Source: a bacterium
Lineage (GTDB): Bacteria > Patescibacteria > Paceibacteria > UBA9973
Length of the DNA stretch: 6,527 bases
Reading direction: 5' to 3'
Assembly (NCBI GenBank): GCA_021813235.1
Contig: JAKALG010000047.1
Coordinates: 1 to 6,527, forward strand
The notes below the pieces were generated by a model. The model was not told the origin of the DNA and ran no database searches. It saw only the letters and a list, made by a program, of their open reading frames with translations. The position numbers and the translations under genes were made by a program. Of the stretch, positions 1-6,328 are shown piece after piece. Numbering within the stretch: position 1 is the stretch's first letter; each line of letters starts with the position of its first letter.

Positions 1-1582
1 TCTGATCTCCTTCTTTTAATCCTCCAACAATTTCTGTATTTGTATCATCAGTTAGCCCAGTTTCTACAGTAACTTGATTTGGAGCTATTACCGAAGGAGT
101 TCCTTGTGATCCCACAGATGGTGCGGGCAAAGGAGAAGCAAACATTTGTACATATTTTATATTTCCTTGAGTCTTTATCGCGCTCGAAGGAACGATGAGG
201 ACATTTGTTTTAGAATCAGTAATAATTGAAGCAGAAACACTCATTCCTGGTTTTACAGAATCTTCATTTGTATCAAAAGCGATTTTAACACTATATGACA
301 CGACACCTTGAGAGACAGTACCGACAGTATCAATTTCAGCCACTGTTCCTGTCATAGATAAATCAGGTATTGCGTCAAATGTGATAGTTGCTTTTTGTCC
401 AAGTTTTATTTTTGCCACGTCTACTTCGTTCATAGAAAGCAGGGCAATTTTCTGGTTTGTAATCAAAGAACCCAGTGTGGAAGACGCTATATCTCCAACT
501 TCTCCTGTGACGCTTGCTATTGTCCCATCAAATGGAGCAAGGACATAATAATTAGAGAGATTATCTTTTGCATCTTGTAATGCATTTTCTTTTTGTTTGA
601 CCGAAAGTTCGGAAGATTGTATATCTAAACTAGAATTTGGGAAAGCGTCTTTGTAGCTTTTTATGCTTGCTTTAATTGAAAGTAAGTCTAATAAATGAGT
701 GTTTGTCTCTGAAGTATAGGTGCTCAAACTTGCTTTGTGTGTAGCCACTATTGCTGGAATATCTGAATTATTTTTTTGCATTGAATCCTTAACGAAATCA
801 ATATAGTTATTTCCATTTTTTATGACGTCGGAAATCAGTTTGGTTGTGTCGTAGGTTTGTGAGATCATTGCTTCAATGGTTGCGTTATCTGAAGTTCTTG
901 AAACTGATTTATAATTATCTAAATTTTTATTGTAGGCTTCTAGTGCCAAGTTGTAAGAATCTGTCAGGTTTTGTTTATAAGTCTTTATTTTGTTTGCATC
1001 TTCGTTTGCAACTTTTGATTCATACCAGTCTATGTTCCATTTGCCTGACCCTGGACTAATGGTGTCTTTAAAAAACATACTATCAAGACCAGTCATTATG
1101 TCTGGTAGGTCCAAAAATACATTTGAAACAGTGTTGAAACCATCGTCATACGCTTTTGCTAGATCGGCATTCATATTCGCATCCGATTGCTGTATTTTTA
1201 ATTTATCTAAAGAAATTTTTGCAGATTCTAAACTTATTTCTGCGTCCCTTACAGCTTTTTGTGCATCCTTATTATCGATTGAGAAAAGTAATTTACCTCT
1301 TTTGACTTTATCTCCAGGTTTTACTCCGACATAAACTATTGTCCCAGAAACACTTGCCTTTAGGTCTATTTGATTAGAACTTTCAACTTGTCCGGAAGCA
1401 GTAACAGAAGAAACTATCGTTCCTTTTTGTACAGTAGTGGTTATGTACTGAGTTTCACCCGTTGTGCTTGTTATTTTGCTGTAGCCCCAATATATGAGTA
1501 ACAATATTCCCAAGAGGACAACAGCACTAATAATCTTGTGCTTAACGATATAAGCTTTAGTTTTTAAGAAATAGTTTTTCAT
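1..1582 (-). CDS. MacA/HlyD-type efflux periplasmic adaptor, partial (C-terminus off the left edge)
   Basis: The frame is open from an ATG at 1582 to the window edge, giving 527 visible residues and no stop. Residues about 16-34 form one membrane anchor after a short basic N-terminus. The biotinyl-lipoyl half-motifs flank a long helical region: the first is near residues 66-105 (ASVSGTIVYVGVKPGDKV at 76-93) and the second is LAPFDGTIASVTGEVGD at 348-364. A beta-barrel follows (about 385-450), then a membrane-proximal domain ending in VETGLTDDTNTEIVGGLKEGD. In this family the adaptor bridges an inner-membrane ABC (MacB) or RND pump to outer components, or stimulates the pump. The interval between the lipoyl halves is about 240 residues, much longer than a plain MacA hairpin, and contains a separate-looking helical segment around 148-280. 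The next gene leftward would be expected to encode a MacB-like ATPase or permease, but it is outside the window. The start is preceded by a repeated leader rather than a Shine-Dalgarno site. The family call is firm; the transported substrate is unknown. Confidence 0.9.
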   Translation of the reverse strand, partial: MKNYFLKTKAYIVKHKIISAVVLLGILLLIYWGYSKITSTTGETQYITTTVQKGTIVSSVTASGQVESSNQIDLKASVSGTIVYVGVKPGDKVKRGKLLFSIDNKDAQKAVRDAEISLESAKISLDKLKIQQSDANMNADLAKAYDDGFNTVSNVFLDLPDIMTGLDSMFFKDTISPGSGKWNIDWYESKVANEDANKIKTYKQNLTDSYNLALEAYNKNLDNYKSVSRTSDNATIEAMISQTYDTTKLISDVIKNGNNYIDFVKDSMQKNNSDIPAIVATHKASLSTYTSETNTHLLDLLSIKASIKSYKDAFPNSSLDIQSSELSVKQKENALQDAKDNLSNYYVLAPFDGTIASVTGEVGDIASSTLGSLITNQKIALLSMNEVDVAKIKLGQKATITFDAIPDLSMTGTVAEIDTVGTVSQGVVSYSVKIAFDTNEDSVKPGMSVSASIITDSKTNVLIVPSSAIKTQGNIKYVQMFASPLPAPSVGSQGTPSVIAPNQVTVETGLTDDTNTEIVGGLKEGDQ

Positions 1583-1647
1583 CCCATTATAAATTTTAAT
1601 TAATAATTTTTTTTTCTTTATTCCCCGTTAGTTGAATTTATAACGGG
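1583..1647 (-). promoter_or_regulatory. Repeated structured leader, copy 1, in front of the adaptor gene
   Basis: Read on the minus strand, a 13-nt arm CCCGTTATAAATT (1647-1635) is complementary to AATTTATAATGGG (1595-1583) with one G-U wobble. The second arm abuts the ATG at 1582. A nearer copy of the partner, TAACGGG (1630-1624), pairs perfectly over 7 bp with the start of the first arm around a 10-nt loop, so two folds exclude each other. A near-identical leader precedes the gene starting at 2583. The hairpin is followed by an A-rich run in the transcribed sense, so it is not a classical terminator. A weak -10-like TAAAAT lies at 1662-1657, so the leader could sit near a transcript 5' end; this is a guess. 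The inverted repeats are seen directly; the regulatory role is inferred. Confidence 0.55.
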
Positions 1648-1654
1648 ACACGTA

Positions 1655-2164
1655 TTATTTTACTGGAGTTGGAGCTGTATTTTGTGAAGGGGGAGGAGTG
1701 ATAGGTATTCCTAAAGGCATTACTCTGATAAATTTTGCTTCTATTTGCCCCTGACTGTTTGGTGACCCAATTATAGTTACGAAATCATCGACAGCAAGAT
1801 CACTTGCTTTGATATTAAACATCATTTTTTGTATCTTCGTGTCATCTTTTATTAGAATAACTTTTTCTGTATTGTCCCTGTCTTGTACTATTATGGTTGG
1901 CAATTCTGTTTTTATAATTTTTCCTACCGCGCCATGAGAATTTGGAAAATTATCTCTACCGAACATCATATTACCGGGTCTCATTCCAAAATTACGTTCA
2001 TAATTTTCTCCCCAATCTCTGCCGAAGCCTGCCTTACGAAAACCAACAAAAATTCCTGCAGAAAAAATCAGCATAGCGATAATAATGACACCGATTATTA
2101 CTAAAACCCTGGTTGTGATCTTTGATTCAAAAACCTTTTTTATGTCTTCGTATATTTTTTTCAT
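1655..2164 (-). CDS. Membrane-anchored DUF5666-like protein
   Basis: This 169-residue protein has a short charged N-terminus (MKKIYEDIKKVFESK), one hydrophobic helix at about residues 19-41, and a Gly/Arg/Asn/Met-rich linker (about 42-77). A compact beta-rich domain follows at about 78-150: it opens GAVGKIIKTELPTIIVQD and continues with an ILIKDDTKI strand and DDFVTIIGSPNSQGQIEAKFI. This pattern (G-x-V-x-x-I, a short strand, 'dDxVxIxG', then 'IxAxxIrv') resembles DUF5666/OB-like domains. The tail is proline-rich (PITPPPSQNTAPTP). The domain should lie outside the cytoplasmic membrane. The gene starts 14 nt after the 134-residue gene and lies about 70 nt before the adaptor, so it probably belongs to the same envelope cluster. 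Function is unknown; a role as an accessory protein to the efflux adaptor is inferred only from position. The leader is A/T only, without a Shine-Dalgarno site. Confidence 0.8.
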   Translation of the reverse strand: MKKIYEDIKKVFESKITTRVLVIIGVIIIAMLIFSAGIFVGFRKAGFGRDWGENYERNFGMRPGNMMFGRDNFPNSHGAVGKIIKTELPTIIVQDRDNTEKVILIKDDTKIQKMMFNIKASDLAVDDFVTIIGSPNSQGQIEAKFIRVMPLGIPITPPPSQNTAPTPVK

Positions 2165-2178
2165 AATTTTTTTTTAAT

Positions 2179-2583
2179 TTAAACTGATAATATTAATTGA
2201 CCTCTAATAATTTGTTTTGTTGCAAATTTAAGTGACAAAAAGAATATAAAAACCAAGGAAAGCGAAAGGGTAATACTTATTGTTGGTAAGGATTCAGCGA
2301 TAGAAAGGACAAATTCTTTCCAATAAGCAAAGAAAGGACTTCCATTAGAGAAAGCAAGAGATAAATATTCATAAATTCCAGATTGAGCCAAATCATTTGA
2401 TAATAAATGCCATGCCGGGATGAACCCTATCAATGAAGCAAGGCTGACAGAAGAAAAAGCCCATAATTTTAAACGGGCTATACGTTTATTTCGCGCGGCG
2501 ATACTATTCCAAATATTTTGGGCTAGATTTACATTTCCCTCTAATTTAGCATTAAGAAATAATTTTTTTAGTTCTTTTTCCAT
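2179..2583 (-). CDS. Hypothetical two-helix membrane protein
   Basis: I do not recognise this 134-residue protein. An N-terminal amphipathic, probably cytoplasmic segment (about 1-38) carries Lys/Arg-rich helices, including WNSIAARNKRIARLK just before the first membrane helix. Two hydrophobic segments follow, at about 39-61 and 99-120, separated by a polar and aromatic loop. The tail is short (TKQIIRGQLILSV). The layout of a short helical cytoplasmic part followed by membrane helices recalls anti-sigma-like or small regulatory membrane proteins, but no diagnostic motif such as a zinc-binding HxxxCxxC is present, and no sigma factor is adjacent. It ends 14 nt before the DUF5666-like gene and is likely cotranscribed with it. 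Its start is set by the repeated leader at 2584-2647: the ATG directly follows AATGGG. Confidence 0.72.
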   Translation of the reverse strand: MEKELKKLFLNAKLEGNVNLAQNIWNSIAARNKRIARLKLWAFSSVSLASLIGFIPAWHLLSNDLAQSGIYEYLSLAFSNGSPFFAYWKEFVLSIAESLPTISITLSLSLVFIFFLSLKFATKQIIRGQLILSV

Positions 2584-2649
2584 CCCATTAAAAAATTTAA
2601 ATTAATAATCTTCCTTGTTTATACAAGTCCGTTGATTTTCTAACGGGAC
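2584..2649 (-). promoter_or_regulatory. Repeated structured leader, copy 2, in front of the 134-residue gene
   Basis: On the minus strand the arm CCCGTTAGAAAAT (2647-2635) can pair over 13 bp with ATTTTTTAATGGG (2596-2584), using two G-U wobbles. The second arm touches the ATG at 2583. An inner competing arm, AACGGAC (2633-2627), pairs with GTCCCGTT (2649-2642) if one C is bulged. The arm-to-arm spacer is 38 nt, against 39 nt in the copy at 1583-1647. Both copies share TGTCCCGTTA at the upstream end and ATTATTAATT...AATGGGATG at the downstream end. A -10-like TATACT (2656-2651) lies just upstream, inside the perfect palindrome AAGTATACTT (2650-2659). A matching -35 is not evident. Structure and similarity are seen directly; function is inferred. 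Confidence 0.55.
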
Positions 2650-2668
2650 AAGTATACTTATATATACG

Positions 2669-3343
2669 TTAGGCTACTAATTTTGGTGCAATCGTTTTAA
2701 GTTTTTCAATTCCAGAATAAAAAATAGACCTATCTTTTTTAAACAAAAATTCTGTTATGTGAAAAATAGAATAAGTAATGAAAAATGCGCCGAAAACATC
2801 AATAGAATAATGTACGTGTCCTAGGAGAACTACTGTGCCAAAGAAAAGAGAGCAAGCTATAAAATAATAACGAAGATTTTTATATTGCCAGAACACTAAG
2901 GACATTAAAAAAGGCAATCCAGTATGTCCTGAAAAGAAAAGATCTCCAGTAAAATTCATTATGCTATTAAAACCACTGGTTACGTCCACATGAGTAGGGA
3001 ATATAGCTATGTGAGTGAGAGAAATAAAAACCGATCTGATTAAAATAAAAGTAGCAATACTTTTTAAAACAAAGGGTATGCGTTTTGGGTGCCTTAGGCA
3101 TAAAAAGATTACAGGTATCCAAACCGCAAACATTCCATAGGTGAAGAGAAAATCTACATCATATACACGAGTGTTGCTGAGTATTATATCTGTGACAGGG
3201 TTACTTTCCACATTGGAAGCATAGGTACCAGCCAAAAAATTGACACCAAAACTGACAGCAAAAAGTAAAAAAGCTATTATGACTGAAAAAGTGAAATCCC
3301 TATCCTTAAAATGAGCCTTTATTTGTATGGACCAATCGCGCAT
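2669..3343 (-). CDS. PAP2_C / sphingomyelin-synthase-like membrane phosphatase or phosphotransferase
   Basis: This is a 224-residue polytopic protein with about six hydrophobic segments (roughly 18-38, 66-84, 91-113, 138-153, 157-176, 181-203). The motifs match the PAP2_C branch of lipid phosphate phosphatases and sphingomyelin synthases: IRSVFISLTHIAIFP (102-116), GDLFFSGHTGLPF (133-145), and HVHYSIDVFGAFFITYSIF (176-194). H140, H178 and D182 fit the family catalytic triad, including the H-x3-D spacing of the last motif. Family members hydrolyse or transfer phospho-headgroups on lipids at the outer face of the membrane. The true substrate cannot be read from sequence; an isoprenyl diphosphate or phospholipid is as likely as a sphingolipid. 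The gene is divergent from a glycosyltransferase, consistent with envelope lipid or glycan work. The start is preceded by TAATTTTTTATG without a Shine-Dalgarno site. The fold call is strong, the substrate open. Confidence 0.82.
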   Translation of the reverse strand: MRDWSIQIKAHFKDRDFTFSVIIAFLLFAVSFGVNFLAGTYASNVESNPVTDIILSNTRVYDVDFLFTYGMFAVWIPVIFLCLRHPKRIPFVLKSIATFILIRSVFISLTHIAIFPTHVDVTSGFNSIMNFTGDLFFSGHTGLPFLMSLVFWQYKNLRYYFIACSLFFGTVVLLGHVHYSIDVFGAFFITYSIFHITEFLFKKDRSIFYSGIEKLKTIAPKLVA

Positions 3344-3376
3344 AAAAAATTAAATTATTTGTATCTTAGTGTATAC

Positions 3377-3399
3377 GCACCCAAAATACCTTTTGGTGC
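3377..3399. repeat. Inverted repeat in the divergent intergenic region
   Basis: GCACCCAAAA and TTTTGGTGC pair across a 4-nt loop (TACC) with a single unpaired C. It sits inside the 106-bp region between two divergent genes, about 35 bp upstream of the minus-strand start and 50 bp upstream of the plus-strand start. On the plus strand it is followed by AAAAATTT, not by a T-tract. It therefore looks more like an operator or a leader hairpin of the minus-strand transcript than a terminator. Confidence 0.45.
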
Positions 3400-3412
3400 A
3401 AAAATTTAGACA

Positions 3413-3441
3413 AAGACAACTTTTTATAAAAATGATATAGT
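3413..3441 (+). promoter_or_regulatory. Candidate promoter for the glycosyltransferase, possibly leaderless
   Basis: AAGACA (3413-3418; the last four bases match TTGACA) and TATAGT (3436-3441; five of six match TATAAT) are separated by exactly 17 bp. The ATG at 3450 starts 9 bases after the end of the -10, where the transcript would be expected to begin. No Shine-Dalgarno sequence lies between them, so the mRNA may have almost no 5' leader. The hexamers are seen; the activity is inferred. Confidence 0.4.
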
Positions 3442-3449
3442 TAGACATT

Positions 3450-4172
3450 ATGATTTCGTTTGTCATCCCAACGCTTAATGAAGAAAAAGTAATAGAAAAA
3501 ACATTGGAAAACCTTTCTGGTTATAATGGATTGTATGAAATAATTTTATCGGATGGCAAAAGTACTGACCGCACGCTTGAAATTGCGAAGAAATATAATT
3601 GTAAAATTGTTCAACATACAGGAGAGCATAGACAAACAATTGCAGAAGCACGAAACAAAGGAGCCTTTTTGGCTAGCGGGGATTTTATCATAGAGATGGA
3701 TGCTGACACTCGTTTTCCTGATATTAATAAATTTTTTGAGAAAATAATTAGTGTTTTTGACAAAAATAAAAATATTGTTGGGGCTACTACTTGGCTTCGG
3801 ATCTACCCCGAAGAAGAAACTCTTTTTGATCGTCTGATTTTTGGTATTACTGGTACATTTAGTATGATATTAGATAATTATTTTGGTTTGGGTAGTACTA
3901 GTGGTGGGGAGTTTCAAATGATGCGGGCTAATGCCTTTCACAAAATTGGAGGGTATAACAAAAACATTGTTGCCATGGAAGATGTAGAGATGTTTTCACG
4001 CCTTCGAAAACTTGGAAAAATTTATTTTGCAAAAGACCTTTTTATTTATCACTCAGGTCGTCGAGCGCATATCCTTGGATGGCCGCACATGATTTCTCTG
4101 TTTTTTATAAATAGGTTTTATATGTTGTTTTTTGGGAAAATTAAAAGTAAAATTTGGGAAGAAGTAAGATAA
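3450..4172 (+). CDS. Family 2 glycosyltransferase (GT-A fold)
   Basis: This 240-residue protein carries the classic GT2 signatures: FVIPTLNEEKVIEKTLENL at the N-terminus, ILSDGKSTDRT (32-42) for nucleotide binding, AEARNKGAFLASGDFIIEMD leading into the metal-binding DAD at 84-86, and the acceptor/catalytic-base region AMEDVEMFSRLRKLG (175-189). GGEFQMMRANAFHKIGGYN precedes the last motif, as usual. There is no true multi-pass membrane domain; only a hydrophobic C-terminal stretch (about 212-228) ending in basic residues could associate with the membrane. The enzyme should transfer a sugar from a nucleotide donor, or possibly from a lipid-linked donor, to an envelope acceptor. Donor and acceptor cannot be told from sequence. 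It is the only plus-strand gene here, divergent from the PAP2-like gene and ending 3 bp from the oppositely oriented DedA gene. No terminator hairpin fits that gap. Confidence 0.88.
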   Translation: MISFVIPTLNEEKVIEKTLENLSGYNGLYEIILSDGKSTDRTLEIAKKYNCKIVQHTGEHRQTIAEARNKGAFLASGDFIIEMDADTRFPDINKFFEKIISVFDKNKNIVGATTWLRIYPEEETLFDRLIFGITGTFSMILDNYFGLGSTSGGEFQMMRANAFHKIGGYNKNIVAMEDVEMFSRLRKLGKIYFAKDLFIYHSGRRAHILGWPHMISLFFINRFYMLFFGKIKSKIWEEVR

Positions 4173-4175
4173 CTT

Positions 4176-4781
4176 TTATTCAATCCCAGCCTTTTTAGAA
4201 ATACGAGCAGTTATTTTTTGGTAGATAAAATAGATAATTACAATAAGCATAATTAACCCTCCACCTATATAATAACCATTTGTGATAGTACTTGTTAAAT
4301 ATACATATGTTTTTCCAGAATAAAAACCCAGAAAGGCAAAAAAAGCTGCCTTAGGTGCTGTAATTAAAAGAGACATACCTACAAATTTTCGTAATGGCAC
4401 TCGGGAAGCTCCGATTGCAATAAGCCCTGGGATTGGAATGAAAGGAGAAAGTTTTACTACAAACATAGTTTTTCCGAAATTTCTGTGTACCATAGCACCG
4501 ACTTTTTCCATACGCTCCTTAGTGATTCCAAAGTAGTGTCCATAACGTTCTAATATCAAGCTTCTACTATGGTAGCCTATAAAATAATAAACAGTATCAG
4601 CAGTTAAATCTCCAGCAATTGCTATTAAAATAATTATAAAAATATTGTAATAACCAAACCCAGCTGCTACACCAGCCGCGGTGGTAACAAGTGTCCCTTC
4701 AACGACAGTGGCAATAAAAAAAATAAAATAGCCATGGGCTATGACCCAGGGGACGAGAGCAGCTAAAGTTAATTCTGGCAT
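4176..4781 (-). CDS. DedA-family (VTT/SNARE-associated domain) membrane protein
   Basis: This 201-residue membrane protein has the DedA/VTT layout: FFIATVVEGTLVTTAAGVAAGFGYY (re-entrant region, E28), AGDLTADTVYYFIGYHSR (56-73), an amphipathic middle (ERYGHYFGITKERMEKVGAMVHRNFGK), then FVVKLSPFIPIPGLIAIGASRVPLRKFVGMSLL and a final helix at about 171-187. DedA proteins are implicated in flipping undecaprenyl phosphate or phospholipids and depend on ion gradients. Two features differ from the textbook pattern: the usual 'gRF-P-xR' second re-entrant motif appears as VKLSPFIPIPG, with Lys110 where Arg is typical and no second Arg in the following loop. The gene starts 19 nt downstream of the reductase fusion stop and is probably cotranscribed. 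The start is preceded by AAAATAAAAAG, not a strong ribosome site. The family call is solid; the transported lipid is unknown. Confidence 0.88.
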   Translation of the reverse strand: MPELTLAALVPWVIAHGYFIFFIATVVEGTLVTTAAGVAAGFGYYNIFIIILIAIAGDLTADTVYYFIGYHSRSLILERYGHYFGITKERMEKVGAMVHRNFGKTMFVVKLSPFIPIPGLIAIGASRVPLRKFVGMSLLITAPKAAFFAFLGFYSGKTYVYLTSTITNGYYIGGGLIMLIVIIYFIYQKITARISKKAGIE

Positions 4782-4800
4782 CTTTTTATTTTAACACATT

Positions 4801-6324
4801 TTAAGCAAATCCTGGAAAGAAGTCTTTTTTGATATGGCTTTTATGAATGCCCATTTCTTGCAAAACATTATCAAAAGTAGAGACCATGCCATGTGTGCCA
4901 GAAAGATAAAAATATCTTTCTTTGTAATCAGGTATTTCTTGTGTGATCATTTTATTGTCTATATATCCCGTTTTCCCTTGCCAAATACCAGGTGGAATTT
5001 TGTCTGTGACAGTATAAATGACCTTTATTCCAAGCTCTTTTATTGCTTGATCCAGTAAATTTTTATAAGTAACATCAGCTGGAGTTCTGTTGGAATATAA
5101 GAGAACAATGTCTCTTTTTTCTTTTTTATCCATGAGGTATTTAATCATACTTCGAAATGGGGTAATGCCTATGCCACCGGCGATAAAAACAAGTTTTTTA
5201 TTTTTTTTATTTGGCAAAGTAAAATCTCCAGCAATCTGAGAGGCGACAATGACATCATTTTCATTCATAGACAAAAGTTGTTTTTTGAAACTACTCCCGT
5301 TTGGATAAAATTTTATTCCTAAGCGTAATTCTTTTTCTGTCGGGGAAGAAGCAACAGTGAAATACCTTCTATTTCCTCTAGAATCTATTTTGTCGTGGTC
5401 TAATGTCCATTCCATATATTTACCGGGTCTAAAATTAAAAGGATTAGGATTTTCAAATACAAAATCGTAAGTATCTTGCGCTACCTCTTTCCTTTCTTTT
5501 AATTTTAGAATGAGTTTTTGTTTAGGGCTCACTATATAAGAAAAGATATTGGCTCCTAGAAGAGAAAGTTCTGGTGTAAAAAAGAGGGAACCAATATGTA
5601 CGAGAGGAGAAAAAAGAAAACCAGTGAATGCTCCATAAAGCATACGTAAAGATTTCTGAGGAGGAGTGGTTAAAGGCTCAGTAAACATTATAAATGCAAA
5701 GAAAAGTATGGGTGTATAAAAGAGCGTTTGATAAATAATATTTAGACCACTAGAAAAATCAAAAGCTCTAGTGCCGACAATAAAAGCGAGAGCAACTAAA
5801 ATAAAACTTATAACCATATCAAACCTTCTGATTTTTCGGACAACTAAAAGTCCTCCTACAATAACAAAAGGGGCCATGATAAGTGTGCCTATCCACCAGC
5901 TGGCGTATTGATTTATAGTGAGTGCTGTTATAGCGACAGCGAAAGCTGCTGGGTTGAAAATATGTTTTTTGCCGATAGCAAAAATATATTTAGAAGCGAC
6001 ACTTAAAACAGCTGCCCAGAATAAAAACATCCAATAAGAAATGTCTCCGATATCTTTTATGGGTGTAATAATGAGAACTAAAATAAGTGCAGTAATATAG
6101 ACTGATTCAACGTTGGTGGGAGCCTTAAAAATAAAAGAAAATAATTCATTAAAAATCAGAGAAATTGAGATAATAAAAGTGACTCCCGCTAGAAAAAGGA
6201 CTGGTTCATAAGGCAGTATTCCTAAAAGAGAAAACAAAAAACCCACCAGTACCATCAAAACAAGTACATATAGTACCAGTCTATACATCGTTATTTTATT
6301 TAGAAAATTGTCTATATGTTCCAT
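4801..6324 (-). CDS. RnfD/NqrB-like membrane domain fused to a ferredoxin-NADP reductase-like module
   Basis: This protein has 507 residues in two parts. Residues about 12-265 are a polytopic membrane domain with RnfD/NqrB hallmarks: KKHIFNPAAFAVAITAL (119-135) and FIMFTEPLTTPPQ (211-223), the counterpart of the 'ATDPvtsP' motif. Residues about 270-507 are an FNR-like flavoreductase: FNFRPGKYMEWTL (296-308), RRYFTVASSP (319-328) for FAD, GIKFYPNGSSFKKQL, AGDFTLP, then the nucleotide-binding FIAGGIGITPFRSM (380-393), LLYSNRTPADVTYKNLL, and FYLSGTHGMVSTFDNVLQEM before the terminal DFFPGFA. The module should take electrons from NAD(P)H through FAD into or across the membrane. The position where RnfD/NqrB normally carries a covalent FMN (SGAT-like) reads DFSSGLN (189-195), so no acceptor Thr is evident. 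It starts 4 nt after the apbE stop, indicating coupled expression. No RnfC/A/E/G partners are in view. Confidence 0.85.
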   Translation of the reverse strand: MEHIDNFLNKITMYRLVLYVLVLMVLVGFLFSLLGILPYEPVLFLAGVTFIISISLIFNELFSFIFKAPTNVESVYITALILVLIITPIKDIGDISYWMFLFWAAVLSVASKYIFAIGKKHIFNPAAFAVAITALTINQYASWWIGTLIMAPFVIVGGLLVVRKIRRFDMVISFILVALAFIVGTRAFDFSSGLNIIYQTLFYTPILFFAFIMFTEPLTTPPQKSLRMLYGAFTGFLFSPLVHIGSLFFTPELSLLGANIFSYIVSPKQKLILKLKERKEVAQDTYDFVFENPNPFNFRPGKYMEWTLDHDKIDSRGNRRYFTVASSPTEKELRLGIKFYPNGSSFKKQLLSMNENDVIVASQIAGDFTLPNKKNKKLVFIAGGIGITPFRSMIKYLMDKKEKRDIVLLYSNRTPADVTYKNLLDQAIKELGIKVIYTVTDKIPPGIWQGKTGYIDNKMITQEIPDYKERYFYLSGTHGMVSTFDNVLQEMGIHKSHIKKDFFPGFA

Positions 6325-6328
6325 AATT

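Noticed and set aside
395..1334. Short plus-strand open frames at 395-580, 844-1059 and 990-1334
   Set aside because: They are antisense to the adaptor gene, whose continuous frame has recognisable lipoyl and barrel motifs. Their translations are Cys- and Phe-rich and unlike proteins.
1586..1591. Perfect TATAAT on the minus strand just before the adaptor start
   Set aside because: Only three bases separate it from the ATG, so a transcript from it would begin inside the coding region. It is better explained as part of the pairing arm.
1624..1647. Hairpin CCCGTTA/TAACGGG as an intrinsic terminator
   Set aside because: In the minus-strand transcript it is followed by an A-rich run, not a U-tract, and on the plus strand no gene ends here. 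The same hairpin region recurs before another gene start.
1883..2605. Plus-strand open frames at 1883-2104 and 2420-2605
   Set aside because: They lie opposite the DUF5666-like gene and the 134-residue gene and show no motifs, so they are shadows.
4173..4175. Terminator between the converging glycosyltransferase and DedA genes
   Set aside because: The genes are only 3 bp apart, and I see no stable GC stem followed by a T-tract on either strand near the stops.
4834..5058. Plus-strand open frame of 74 codons
   Set aside because: It is antisense to the NAD-binding part of the reductase fusion, which has clear family motifs.
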